Shown here one piece after another: positions 1-11,595 of a DNA stretch of 64,000 nucleotides. Position numbers and translations under genes: made by a program. The first letter of the stretch is position 1, and every line of letters begins with the position of its first letter. The notes under the pieces are model-generated. The model was not told the origin of the DNA. It saw only the letters and a list, made by a program, of their open reading frames with translations, and searched no databases. Source of the DNA: Jaltomata sinuosa (Eukaryota; Streptophyta; Magnoliopsida; Solanales; Solanaceae); contig QJPP01002943.1 of the NCBI GenBank assembly GCA_003996215.1, forward strand, positions 186,001 to 250,000. Direction: 5' to 3'.

Positions 1-1257
1 ACACTTAGAAAAAAATTCCCCTTTTTCTTAATCCCTTATGACTTATCGAGTTCTAAACCAGTTCTCTTGCTATATTATAAGTTATTACTTCCAATGGTTG
101 AAGGACAATTGCCCATGTATCCTTATGAGCATTTTCCCGATGAAGCTAGTTGGGAGAGGTTCATGGATTATCGGAGACTGGGCTTTTGCTATGAGAGGAG
201 GTGCAAGTTGACATGTGTGGACGGAAAGGCATCGGCCTTCCATCACGGAGTTCAAGAGCTCAACTGGTACCCCTTGTTAGTGTCTCCCCTTCCCGCACAA
301 ATAGGCTGGGTGCTGCATTTCTATGCTATCCTTCCTACCGTCCATTAGGATGAACCAAACCCAAATATCTGGATCCGAGGGGTAGATGTCCCGGTGGATG
401 CCCGTACTCTTAATGTGGTGCTAGAAGTGCTTTATGTTTCGAATGCTGCCGATGAGGCCAAGGCCCGACTAGGGTACATGACTTGGCTAAGGGATACCCT
501 GGTTGATGTGGAGTTTAGAGATCAGGTATACTTGCCCAGTCCCGAGGGCATCACTAGTGCTTACTTCTCTGCTGATGCTAGGAAGTGGTTAAACTTGGTA
601 TCCCGAAGAATCCACCCGTCGGGCAACAGGATTGATTGTGACTTATTTCCAGGCCCTGGTGATTGTTCCATACAGGGAATTATCATGAATGTGGGGGAAC
701 AAATCTTCTCCGAGTGGAAGGAATTCTATCGGGGTCATAGGAAGGGCCCCTATTTTCCGGGCTTGGTGTCTGAATTATGCAGGCGGGTTGGGGTGCCCGA
801 GGATCACACTGACTTGGAGGTAGCTATGGATGACCCCTTCGACCCTCTTCAGGTGAAAGTGGTCTCTTCCAAGGAGAAGAGAAAGGTGGATGAAGCAGGA
901 AGAAGCCAGCCAGTAGAGGAGGCTGACGATGATGATGATGACACCCCTACCCCTCCCCAGCCTCAGCCCTAGATTACTAGCACCCAGCTAGAGGAGAACC
1001 TGGCAGCCATCAGGAGGTTCATGGAGGACACTAACGCTAGAGGTACAGCCCCGTCCCCTTCTGCTCAGGAATTTGTAGCACTCCGCAAGGAGTTAGAGGA
1101 CGAGAAAAAGAAGAGACGCTCCCAGGATCGCATGTTTGCCCGGATGTGGAAGACCGTCAAGGTCATGTTCTCTTGCTTCACACCGGGTACAGAGCTTCCC
1201 ATACTTGATCCCAAATATAGGCAGGATTTCCCCTTCCTGAGTGATGATGAGGCTTAG
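1..1257 (+). pseudogene. Antisense transposon-protein ORF (Transposase_32-like), partial, two stops
   Basis: One reading frame (codons in phase with position 1) is open from the left edge to a TAG at 346-348, then to a TAG at 970-972, then to the terminal TAG at 1255-1257. No ATG is needed at the left, so the frame enters from outside the window. The protein has the layout I associate with plant 'putative transposon protein' (Transposase_32-like) domains: a segment with FYAILP, then a stretch with ADARKWLNLVSRRIHPSG, a GIIMNVGEQI segment, an acidic DDDDDD linker, a proline-rich tract, and a charged, possibly coiled-coil tail. Both internal stops fit CAG-to-TAG changes. It lies antisense to LARD-like element A, whose LTR and leader sit just downstream on the minus strand. 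Family assignment is from memory of the pattern. The protein's function is not known to me. Confidence 0.6.
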
Positions 1258-2540
1258 GACCTCCCCTCTCCCCCTTATTATAAACATTTACAGCTTTTTG
1301 GGTCTCGCCCCCGTTTGGGGCTTATTTTAGATGATATTTTCCCTTTCCTATTCCCCTCGTTTTAAGTACGCAGATGTTATTTTCAGACACTATTTCCCTT
1401 CTTATGCAATACTAGATTAGTTCTATAGCTAATTTCCTTATTTTCCTTGCAATTCATAGCTTACTATTGCATTTTGAAGCCCCGGGATTGAATGAAAAAC
1501 AGGGAAAAATAGGGTAGGTGTTCTGCCCCGTGTCCCTCCACTATGGCGGTTGCCACTCTGCTACAACAGAAGTGCTATAGCAGATAAAATACCGCTATAG
1601 AGGGATCACCATAGCGATGTAGTCCTCTATGATAGTCCCGACGGTAACAGTTCAAAAAATTGGACTTTTCAGCAAAGTGTGCTCGTTCCCCTTCCCGGTT
1701 ATCATTGTTTAACCCCGTTTATCCTGCTATGGTCTTAAACAACCCTCAAGACCATTCCTGGCAATGCACAGACTGAAACTTAGCATCAGATTCTCACAAA
1801 TCATAATGAATTACACAAGAAAATTGTTCTCAACAATATGTCTCCGCTATCAAGCTTGAATAACCCCTTTGTTCCCATGGTTCCCAACCAAGCCCCAACT
1901 GTCCTGAAACCAGAGTTTCCCCACAGTCGTAAATCATTTTCCCTCACCATTTTTACTAATGATGAGACCCTTTTCTGAAATTATACGAAATTCTAACTCC
2001 ACACACACAACACTTAATCACACTTAATCATACTAAGAATCAATTATAAATACCTTCAGACCCACAATTTCATAATAAGGCAACTAATCATATACAAATC
2101 AAATAAGCCACACCAGCATTGTAATACCCAAACATTTCAGTTTCAAGCTACAACAAAATCAAATCACATAAATTACTCTATATCCGTCCTATGGTTGATC
2201 CTTAGCCGATCACCCATGCCTTACCACAGCCTCTCAGGCCAGATACCAACTGGAACCTTCCCGGTCCCAATCCTTCTTGCATGTTTATCGTATTCGGAGT
2301 CTAATGACATCCTTCACCTTGTTGAGATACCAATTGAAATCGAGAGATAGCAATTGGACTCAACTCATACAAGCAAGTAACCAAACCACACAATAAGGAA
2401 TGAAAGAAGAGAGATGTTTCCTAGAATACTTCATAGCTTCCCTAGGATTAGATTTGGACGTTAACATACCAATCCTCAGGACTCTATTCGACATTTTTCT
2501 CTTGTACTGGGAGACCGGTAACCTGGTCTCTGATACCATT
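1258..2540 (-). other. Non-coding leader/internal region of LARD-like element A
   Basis: This 1.28-kb stretch has no supported coding frame. Its minus strand aligns by eye with the start of the LARD1 internal region: the same post-primer leader, a repeated 'aattggtatct' phrase, and a cluster of CTATAGCGG-like modules at about 1541-1640. The homology fades near 1330, where the 3' flank of the antisense ORF begins. That flank contains a C-rich segment and an AT-rich stretch. Confidence 0.6.
2528..2538 (-). other. Primer-binding site (tRNA-iMet) of element A
   Basis: The minus strand reads TGGTATCAGAG two bases after the LTR end GTGACA. It matches the 3' end of plant initiator tRNA-Met and fixes element orientation as minus, with this LTR as the 5' LTR. 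Confidence 0.85.
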
Positions 2541-5045
2541 TGTCACGACCCAACTATCAGGTCGTGCGGGCACCTACTATAATCCACCTAGATAGGAGAA
2601 CTCTTACCACCCGAACCAACAAGCAAAGCAGAAAGAACATAAGTCATGAATGAAACCCTTTTTTAATACATGGAACTTCCTTTACAATAGTTTCAGAAAA
2701 TAACTGACTTATAGAACTTGTGCAAAGTCATTTACAATATGAGACAGCCCTCCCTAGAACTTAGTCTAAGCCGGTATAAGAGCTACTACAAGAGTAATAC
2801 AATTGAAGTGAAAAGGACAAAACTCCACCATAGAAATGAGAAGTAGGAGTTGCTGGAGGATCACCGTCATCCTAAACCTGTGAAACATCACTAACCCTGC
2901 AACCAAACTATACCCAAAAAGGTATAGCAAGAGTAGAATCAGTACAAACACACGTATTGGTAGGCATCATCAGTCGACCCGAATCCACTTGTACCATCAT
3001 ATAATAGAAATAAGGGAAAACATGTAATTAATTCCATTGGACCCCTCCCCCAACTTCTACCCTCACAAGACCCAGTCTCAACCTAATCGTCTACTTAGAC
3101 CTCACACCTCAACCCTACCTAGCCCTTCTACTGCCGACTCCACTACTCTAGTCTTGCCCGATACATACGACTTCTCGAGTCACACTTAACCTTAGACCTT
3201 TCAAGTCACCCTAACCTTAGACTTCCCAAGTCACATTAACCTTAGACTTCCCAAGTCACCTGCACACTAGCCCAACCACCTAGTCCAAACCTGGACTACC
3301 ACTTCGTTACTCTAGTCAACCCCTATATCTACACACCCAGAAACAACCCAGTACTATCAATCCAGACACACTATCCTCATGGTACCACTCACAAGTATAC
3401 GGACCTCTCGAGGATCCCTAGACAATTCTCCAAATGGAAATACCCACTAGTCACACCACGCTAGACTCTCATTCATTCCCCTAGCTTATCAACCCCATGT
3501 AATCCATTTTATAACCATGATCAACAATTTAAGACAACAATAAACATTTCCCTTCCACATAGCCCAGACCCACCCTGGATCCCTCTAACATTGCCTCAGT
3601 GTTATACATGCAACCCGGTCTACACCAAGAACAAACTTACAATCAACTATAATAATAATCCGGCCTCTCAAGGAACATAAGCAATTATCACAATAAGAAT
3701 ACAACCCGTTCCACTCATGAAACCATAGAAAGAATACAACAATACAATTAGAACAACTCATACCAGGCGTGGTACCTGAGCCAACTATTCTGAATTCCTG
3801 TACCTGGCGTGGTACTTGAGCCAACCGTTAGTATACCCGTACCAGGCATGTTACCCGAGCCAACCGTTAGTAATTCCCGCACAGGCGTGGTACTCGAGCC
3901 AACCAAATTTCATACAGAATCCACAGTCATAAATAATGAACTATCAACACTTGTAAACCCACAAGCAATAACACCTAGATCATTTCACAAGATTGATAAC
4001 AGGACACTTAGACTTTCCTAAATCATCCCCTAAGAAGGAAACTCATACAATACTTAAGAAAAAGTACAGGAACATACAACGCATACAGGAATCAATAACC
4101 ATCACCCACCCCTATTCGGGGTACATAAACTCAACCTTGAATTTCATCCAAAGACTAAACCCCCGTTCACCCCTTCTGCCACACATTTAGTAGATACATT
4201 GATTCCCGAACTCCTCCTTAGATACTACGATATGGGGAAAATTCCCCCTAGCCTTAGCAATTCAACCATTTTTTATTAGTATATTTAATTTCCCAAATCC
4301 TTATCTAGGATTTTCCTTTTTAGCTAGCCATTCAGTTACCCGAGCATTCCCGGTTCCCTGAACCTTCCCGACATCCCAGTCCCTAAATTCTATCATTTTC
4401 TCATACCTAAATATACATGTACAGCCCAAGATAAAACAACATTCAATAATTCAATTCAGCCAAAACCTAGTTCACATATAACTAACACCATAATCCGCCA
4501 GATTTCGTGCCCGACGACCTATGCATGGATTCCCCTTTTCAACTATACAAAAAGTATAAATATATAGACAGGTCAATCTACTTGATAAGAAAACCTTGCC
4601 TACCTGGACGTCAAGCAGTAGCAAGAATGCATTTTCGGCTCCATGAAGGCATTCCTGGTTAGATGATGATCCTGGAATCAGTTGTTATGCGTCCCTTCAG
4701 CCATAATCCCTCCTCTTCATGGCTCTCAAGTCTTGGAGCAGCTTAGGATGGCTTTTGGAGAAATCCTCGTATATTTTATAAATGAGGAGGAGAAGTCTTT
4801 TATTAAAAAAGGCGTTCTGAGGCTACTTACTCCCGTCGTTCCGCTATAGCGGACGACCTTTCGCTATAGCGCTACCACTATAGCGGTATTTATTCTGCTA
4901 TAGTAGAGTGAAATCATCCCGGATGATTTCAAAAATTCTAAAATTTTCCATCACGTCACCCTACTTAATTCAAATCCTTTTTAAATCATTCCCGTAATTT
5001 CTCGATACCGTGATTTCTAAAGTAACGACGAATCTGGTCGTTACA
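2541..5045 (-). repeat. 5' LTR of LARD-like element A (2.5 kb)
   Basis: The plus strand starts TGTCACGACC and ends GGTCGTTACA, the inverted terminal pair used by the whole LARD family here. Inside, on the minus strand, are a CTATAGCGG cluster (about 4843-4915), a consensus splice donor CAG|GTAGG (junction 4614/4613), an array of GTACCA..TGGTAC hairpin units (about 3757-3905), and short direct repeats containing 'cttagacttcccaagtcac' near 3170-3260. No coding frame is supported. Confidence 0.8.
3757..3905 (-). repeat. Hairpin tandem array in LTR A
   Basis: About four units of 35-45 bp each hold a core that reads GTACCACGCCTGGTAC in its best form (arms GTACCA/TGGTAC, 4-base loop). The same array is found in LTRs C, D and both LARD1 LTRs. 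Confidence 0.7.
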
Positions 5046-5608
5046 CATGGGCCCAAAGACACCATTTATACCGTCTTAAGTAACTTTTCATGATCTTAAA
5101 GGGAACCTGCATCATGTTTAATACCAATGATACTTTACTTTATCCTTATTTAAATGCTAATCTTTTATCTAGTTATAATAGAAATTGCAGACAACAAGAG
5201 CCGAACAAGACAGAAACGAGATTAATCATCGTCTTCACTTCCAAGACATAACTCTTCTAATCCCTACGTCACCAATACTAGACCGTTGCTCGCATCCTTT
5301 CTCAGCTAATTATTTTTTAAATATCATCGACTCGTGCCAATTGCATTTTTGTCTGGAATTTCAGTTGCATATTTTATTTAGAGACCTAATTCATTTCTAA
5401 ATCTAGAACTATACATAGCCTGATTCTCGTAAAATATGAGATATGTAAGCGACTTGAAATCGAAGTCTCTGCTACAATATTTTATAACTCTATCTCACTT
5501 TTTCTAATTTCAAAAGTATTATTCCCTTAGTCAAACAAAATTGGCTACGATGTCAACGTTCTTTGCCCGACAATTCATCTCTCATTCTCGAGCAAAGAAG
5601 GGACAGCT
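5046..5608 (+). other. 3' internal tail and polypurine tract of LTR element B
   Basis: This AT-rich, non-coding segment ends in a purine run (aaagaagggacagc, about 5595-5608) directly before an LTR-type start TGTTGACGCCC. That is the expected layout for the 3' untranslated end of an LTR retrotransposon. Its left end is where element A is inserted. No pol remnant was recognised. Confidence 0.5.
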
Positions 5609-6660
5609 GTTGACGCCCAATTTTATCCCTCCTTTTCATCATTTTACTTGTTCGAACGTTTATTTTGTTCATGAGGCCAAAAATGTTTTTTACTTATTTT
5701 TATAAGATTTTGTATTACAAAATATTATCCACATTACTTTAGTATCACTCTACGATTACGATTATTATTATTATTTTGTTAGTATAACATTTTGAATCAT
5801 TGTTTGAAAGATATCTTTATTTATTTATTTACTATCTTTGCATTTCTCTACTCCTATTGCTTTTATAAATATTTAGGATATTTTAAAAGTTATTAGTTGT
5901 TAAAGTTTATCATAAATATCGATATATTTTTGACAAAATGTAATTACTTATTTAGTAACTTTCTTTCCTATTTTAATAAGAGCCATGTATATTCACTGAT
6001 TTTTTTAAGTCTTAAGATTCAAAAAAATTCAACTCCTTTAAAATATTTTTACCTTGTAAGTACGAAATATATTCTTTTATAGACAGATATTACTCTCCCT
6101 TTAATTGATTTTTTTCCTTTCCTGACTAAATCTCAATGTCTCTTTCTCTTCTTTTTTTCGAGAATCCTAGAGCTAATAAGAGGAGAGATCAGCAACATCT
6201 CTCAATCAATTTCAAAAACTTGTCTTCCTCACTCAAAATGGAGATGCACAATACACACATATTATTCACGTAGAAGGGTAAAATGGGCAACCATAGCCGC
6301 AAATGTTTTTCTTACAAATGAGAATCTAGCAGTAGCAACAATTTAATGAAAAAATGAATCCTCTCTATAGCAGTTTTGCCCCTCCCGCTCTTGATAAAAG
6401 TTCACCATTAGAATCACCTCCAAATACCAATCAGTTCTTCTATGAAAGTACCTTCCCCGTGAGGTCGCAAACTCGAAGTTTATGGTGCATAGTCTTTTTT
6501 AGTTAATGATTTTTAGAGGTGTAGATGTCAAATTTATTGTCATTAAGGTCCAATTTTTATCTGGTTCTTGATTAATACATGAAATCTAGTATTTTACATG
6601 TAATTATTTGTAGTGTGAATGAGATTTTGTTCTAAATGATTATGTTAATTTTCTCTAGTA
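5609..6660 (+). repeat. LTR of element B (right boundary approximate)
   Basis: It begins TGTTGACGCCCAATTTT, an LTR start I recall as common in Solanaceae repeats, just after a polypurine tract. The body is very AT-rich and carries no supported gene. I could not find a clear CA terminus or target duplication, so the right boundary is placed where LARD-family sequence begins (CTATAGCGG cluster from about 6676). Confidence 0.4.
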
Positions 6661-7120
6661 TGTACGCTTTCAACTGCCATAGCGGTTGACATATCTCTAT
6701 TGCAACCTCCGCTATAGCGGAGAAATTACTGCTATAGTGGAGTGCATACTGCTATAGCGGACTGGGTCATCACAGCGAGTTTTCGTTCCTCGTTGTGTGG
6801 AAATTAAGTTTTGGTCCATATGTTTGAAATTCTTTTTGTTCCGGTATTTCAACGAGACCCAGGATTTCTTGGGCACTCGAGGTGGAGTAATCTAACTGGT
6901 CTCGTATAGCTCAAAGAAAGAAATTCCTTGACAGAGTAGAATCGAATTAAACTTAGGTTGAGCTTGGGTACACCCGAGGGATTTGAGAGTTTTGGTGGTT
7001 CGCGTAAGGCTATTTTTACATTGTCATGGTAGAATAATTAAGGTTCTAAGGGCTGATTCATTCTTTTCCTTCTGCCTTAGAGATCGTTCGGGGATGAACG
7101 ATGGGTAAATTGGTATCTGT
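6661..7120 (+). other. 3' end of internal region, LARD-like element C
   Basis: This segment is homologous to the last part of the LARD1 internal region (about 44690-44989), with shared phrases such as 'tttcttgggcactc' and 'ggggatgaacgatgggtaaa'. It carries a CCGCTATAGCGG cluster at 6676-6775. Upstream internal sequence and a 5' LTR are missing, so element C is 5'-truncated. No purine-rich tract of normal form precedes the LTR. Confidence 0.65.
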
Positions 7121-8584
7121 TGTAATGACCTATTCCGTCGTTACTGAAAAATATCTACAGTTAAGGCAGGTGACTCTCATTCATAATAAGAGTTACGATT
7201 AATTCCTTACTATGAGAGTACATTTGGTATGTAATAAGGTCATACAATACTCCTAGCACAAAGTTAAGTTAAAAGTTTTCTTACCGATTTAGTTTCGGGT
7301 TAAGTTCAAACTAGGGTCAACTTCAAACGAGTATTCCTCCTAGAATATAAGGCGTTAGGGGTCCCAATACTCACCAAATTAAAAATTTTTGAGTCCTCCT
7401 TCCAATTCCATTAACCGTTTATTATTTCGCTTCCCAAGGAAAAAGTTATGACTATTTTACTAAAGACTGTCCATGCTAAAAAGTTGAGTCCATTGTTGCG
7501 GAATTTAGGTCGCTATAGCGGTACCGCCATAGTGGTTGGCAGTCCGCTATAGCGGAATGACGGAACCAGAAATCCCAAAAATGGGTTTTATAATCCCATT
7601 CTCCCTTCTTTAGTTAAAAACAGACGAGGGTTGCTCCAAAAACCCTTCAACGCTGCTCCAAAGCTTGGGAGCCATGCGAAAGGGAGATTCCGACTAAAGG
7701 AGTGTGAAACCACGGATTTCAGACTCATCATCCACCAGGAAACTCCTTCACGGAGCCAGAAAGTGCATTGTGCAGCTGCTTGGCATCCAGGTAGGCTAAG
7801 TTTTCACATTGAGTGGATAGACCTATTTACATTTTATACTTTTGTATAGTGAAAAAGGAGAATCCATGATTAGGCCTTCGGGCACGGAGTCTGGTGGACT
7901 GTGGTGTTGGTTATGTGTGAACTAGGCTTGGGTGGAATTGGATTGTTGAATTATGTTATTTTCAGGTTGTATATGTTATTTAGAGATGGAAAATGATAGA
8001 ATTTCAGGGACTAGGATATCGGGAAGGTTCGGGGAATCGGAAAATGTTTGGGTAACAAAATGGCTAATAAGAAGGAGAATTCTTAGATAAGTTTCGGGGA
8101 TGTTCCTGATATAAAGGAAAAAGATGTAAACTAGAATGGTTAAAGAACCAATGTTGGGGGATGTCTTCCCCATGTTGTATCTAACTTAAAAGAATGGTCT
8201 GAAATTGATGTATTTGTGAACATGTGTCTAAGTGATAAGCCGGGGGTTAGTGTTCAGGCGAGTCTAATTATACAAGGTTATTTTTAATTGTTGATGGTCC
8301 CATGAGTGGACCGAGTTTAATGGTTAAACTTAAGTGTGGGGTTGGTCTTAGTGTAGACCGGGATGGCGTGTTGAACACTTAGGTGATGGTTATTGATTCT
8401 TGTATGCATTGTATGTTTCTGTACCTTTGTCTAAGTAATTGTATGGTTTGCATTGCTTAGGGAATGATTTAGGAATGTCCAAAAGTCCTGTTTTCAGTCT
8501 TATGGAATGAACTAGGTGCTATTGCTTGTTGGTTTACAAGTGTTGATTGTTCAATGTTTGTGACTGTGGATTTATGTGACATTC

Positions 8585-8765
8585 GGTTGGCTTGGGTACC
8601 ACACCTGGTACGGGTATACTAACGATTGGCTTGGGTACCACGTCTGATACGAGTATACTAATGGTTGGCTCGGCTACCACGCCTGGTACGGGAATACTAA
8701 CAGTTGGCTTAGGTACCATGCCTGGTATGGAATACTAACTTTTTGGTTCGGGTACCACGCCTGGT
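8585..8765 (+). repeat. Hairpin tandem array in LTR C
   Basis: Five units of about 39 bp each centre on a GTACCA-nnnn-TGGTAC inverted repeat preceded by a GGTTGGCTTGG-like spacer. Some units have lost perfect symmetry. It corresponds to 40595-40825 and 46545-46735 in LARD1. Confidence 0.75.
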
Positions 8766-9164
8766 ATGGGTTTACTTTATTGTATTGTTGTATTTAATAA
8801 TGGTCCCCTGAGTGGACCGGGTTGTGTTTATGATTTGTGATATTGCATATGGTCCTTGAGAGGCCGGGTTGTTACACTTAATTATGGGGTTGGTCCTGGG
8901 GTGGGCCGGGAATTTCATATTAACACTAGGTGTTGGTATAGGGATCCTTGGTCGGTCTGGGAAAGATAAAAAGGGTATATGTTATTGTTACTTGCTCACT
9001 ATGTAAGTTGGTTGTTGAACCTATTCCATGTGGTTGATAAGTTTAGAAGGAAGACTGAGAGTCTAAAATTTTATTATTACGGTTCTAATTGTTACTTGTT
9101 GTTCCTCACTTGTTGGTTCCTTGAGTGAATTGGGTTATCAGTTATTGATGTTCTGCACATGTGT

Positions 9165-11373
9165 TGTAATACCCCAGAACTTCTAAGCCCAGACTTAGCT
9201 CAGAAAACCAGAGGAAATAAAAAATTTCAACTGTCAGTAGAACCACAAGTCACTTCCACGAGCAGTGGAACAGTCCACGAGTCGTGGACTGGACTTGTGG
9301 AACCAAGATCAGAGGACTTCTCCTCTGAAGTTGGGACCACAACTCAGGATCATGGTTCGTAGAAGTTTCCACAGATCGTAGAACCAGTCCATGGATTCCT
9401 CCTTTTAGATGGCCATAGGAATCACGAGCGGGTTCCACGACCCATGGAAGTTTCCACTAGTCGTGAAACAAACTCGTGGAACCAGTTTCCAGTACCCTAA
9501 CCTTAAGTCCCCGGGGTTCACGAGTGGGATCCATGACCTTTGGGAGTTTCCATGAGTCGTGAACCCAACCCGTGGAACCAATCTTCAGAGACCAAAGAAT
9601 TCAGCTCAGGAACCACGAGTGGGATTCTATGACCCATGGAAAGATCCATGAGTAGTGAACCCAACTCATGGAGTTTATTCCAATAGATCAACTTTCAGGA
9701 CCAGGAAACCACGACAAGGTTCCACGACCCATGGAACTTTCCACGAGCTGTAGAACCAAGTCGTGATCTCTGAGTCGCGAATTTCAGCAGTTTTTCTAAT
9801 TATTTTCTAGGGGCATTCCATACTTTTCCTTTCTCTTTTAAGGACTAAGCTATGTCATTTTACGTCGTCTAAGCCTAATTAACTAGTCAAAAACTACCAA
9901 ACACTTTCATTCTCCTAAATTCATCAGACTTAGAAAGAAAAGAAGAGAAAGAAGTGATAGTTTCCTCTCAAGAACAAGTAGAGGTCTTCATCAAGTTTAG
10001 CCCCAAGGATTTCTCTGTAGTTTTCTTCACCAGGTATGTGGGATTTCACTAGTGGGTTCCTTTCACCCACTAGGTCCCTAGAATTCAGCCAGTTCCTTCA
10101 GTTTCTCCATGATTGATTAGACCTAGGGTTTATAAACCTTAGAGTTTTCCTTGCTATTCAGATGCTATAATTTATATGATGCTTAGTTCATGTTTCTTGG
10201 AGAATTACTACAGTTCATGTATAGAATTCAGAACCCTAGTCTGTGATAATTTTTAGTACTTCATAAATCATGCTTGCTAGGCAGATCAGTTAAATAATCA
10301 TGTTTCAGAATTTAAATGCCATATCCTTCAGTATGTTTATATGCATTCTCAGAATATATCAGTATTTTGAGCTATCCAGTTTTACGGTTGCATGTTAGCT
10401 TACATTCAGTTGGGAGTAGACTTAGTACCAAGCGGACAAAAGGATAAAGGCTTAGCTGTCAGTTTAGGCTAAGACCTTTAGTAGCAGTCCCCAAGTCACA
10501 GAACTATGGAGACACCGTAGGTATTAAAGTAGTCAGCTGTCAGACTAGGCTGCACATCCTTGTCCCTTGAGGACAGCAGTAGTAGATCCACGTCAGACTT
10601 GTTCGTACACTTGGCAAGGTATGAACACCTTTCCATCCAGGGTTACAAGTTGGCCCCTTAATTAGCTCAACTTGGGGTATGTCGGTTAATAGAATCTCCC
10701 ACGGTAAGATTCATGTTGCGTTGACCATGTATTTAGTATTTATTTTAGTATTCAGTTCAGCATGTTATAATCATGATTTGTACTTGGTAATTGCATTCAG
10801 TTCAGCTTTCAGTCATATGCCAGCATATCTATTTCTATGTTCAGTTTTATATTGTCCAGTTCAGTACATATCCCGCATGCTCAGTACATTCAAAGTACTG
10901 ACGCATACTTTTGTGCTATATCATTTCATGATGTAGGTTCAGATGCTCAGCATCTAGACTGCGCTTAGTCGATTTCCAGACCGTATTCAGCAGCCTCAGT
11001 GGTGAGTCCTCATAGCTCGAGGATGATAGACATGCTTTAATTTCAGTCTTTACCTTCTCAGTTATTGTCTTGTTAGAGTTAGCTGGGGGCATATCCCATC
11101 AACTCATATCAGTTAGAGGCTTTCAGACATAGACTAAATTTCAGCAGTTTTTAGTTTTTTTTTCAGTCAGCACTATACTATTTATATATTTCATATATTC
11201 AGATACTTGGGTTCTTTCTCGTTTCAGTTATTAAATATATTTTTTATCTTCCTCACAGTGCATGTTTTCAAAAAATTTAACTTGTATAGATATACCATGC
11301 CATGGGTTAGCTTAAGGTCACTTGTGATACTAAGCACCATGTTGCGTCCAGGGGGTAGCCTCAGGGTGTGACA
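9165..11373 (+). repeat. 5' LTR of Ty3-1 (2.2 kb)
   Basis: It starts TGTAATACCCC and ends GGTGTGACA, four bases before the primer site. The first 600 bp carry an array of CCACGA-n-TCGTGG dyads. A consensus donor CAG|GTATGT lies at 10033/10034. The matching 3' LTR is 23842-26028. No coding frame is supported in it. Confidence 0.9.
9245..9780 (+). repeat. Dyad-rich array in Ty3-1 5' LTR
   Basis: Variants of 'ccacgagtcgtgg', 'ccacgacccatgg' and 'cacgagtcgtgaa' recur every 20-50 bases. The best dyad, AGTCCACGAGTCGTGGACT (9272-9290), has 9-base arms about a single central G. The same region is in the 3' LTR (about 23920-24440, best dyad 23949-23967). Confidence 0.75.
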
Positions 11374-11591
11374 AACTTGGTATCAGAGCATCAGGTTTAA
11401 GAGTCCTAGGGTGTCTGAAAGTCGCGTCAAGTAGAGTCTTCTTCATGGGTGTGAAGCGCGTCACACTTATGGGGGAGGAGCTATGAGATGTCATTAGGAA
11501 AAACTTCCCTTATTTCTTTTCCAGTTTGTGCTATAGAGTATAAACTCTATTTAATTTCCTTCTATTCTAATTCATGCTCTTCGCATTTTAG
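10034..11591 (+). other. Predicted leader intron of Ty3-1
   Basis: The LTR holds CAG|GTATGT at 10033/10034. A pyrimidine-rich tract ending GCATTTTAG (acceptor after 11591) lies four bases before the gag start. The 1558-bp interval contains the rest of the LTR and the primer site, so a spliced transcript would be an mRNA that cannot serve as a replication template. This is inference from signal positions only. Confidence 0.45.
11378..11389 (+). other. Primer-binding site (tRNA-iMet) of Ty3-1
   Basis: TGGTATCAGAGC lies four bases after the 5' LTR end and is complementary to the 3' end of initiator tRNA-Met. Confidence 0.9.
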
Positions 11592-11595
11592 AAAA

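Larger units (their letters stand above)
1..5045 (-). mobile_element. LARD-like LTR retrotransposon A, 5' part, minus strand
   Basis: Read on the minus strand, an LTR starting TGTAACGACC (5045) and ending GTGACA (2541) is followed by a tRNA-iMet primer site (2528-2538). A leader clearly homologous to the internal region of LARD1 (42541 to about 44080) follows, and then the antisense ORF. No gag or pol appears in the visible 2.5 kb of internal sequence. The 3' LTR must lie beyond the left edge. The target duplication copy expected at 5046-5050 is CATGG, and its partner is off-window. Confidence 0.75.

Noticed and set aside
10679..10936. 85-codon frame, also at 25334-25591
   Set aside because: Present in both Ty3-1 LTRs simply as LTR sequence. 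It contains no known domain, is downstream of the predicted donor, and shows no sign of coding selection.
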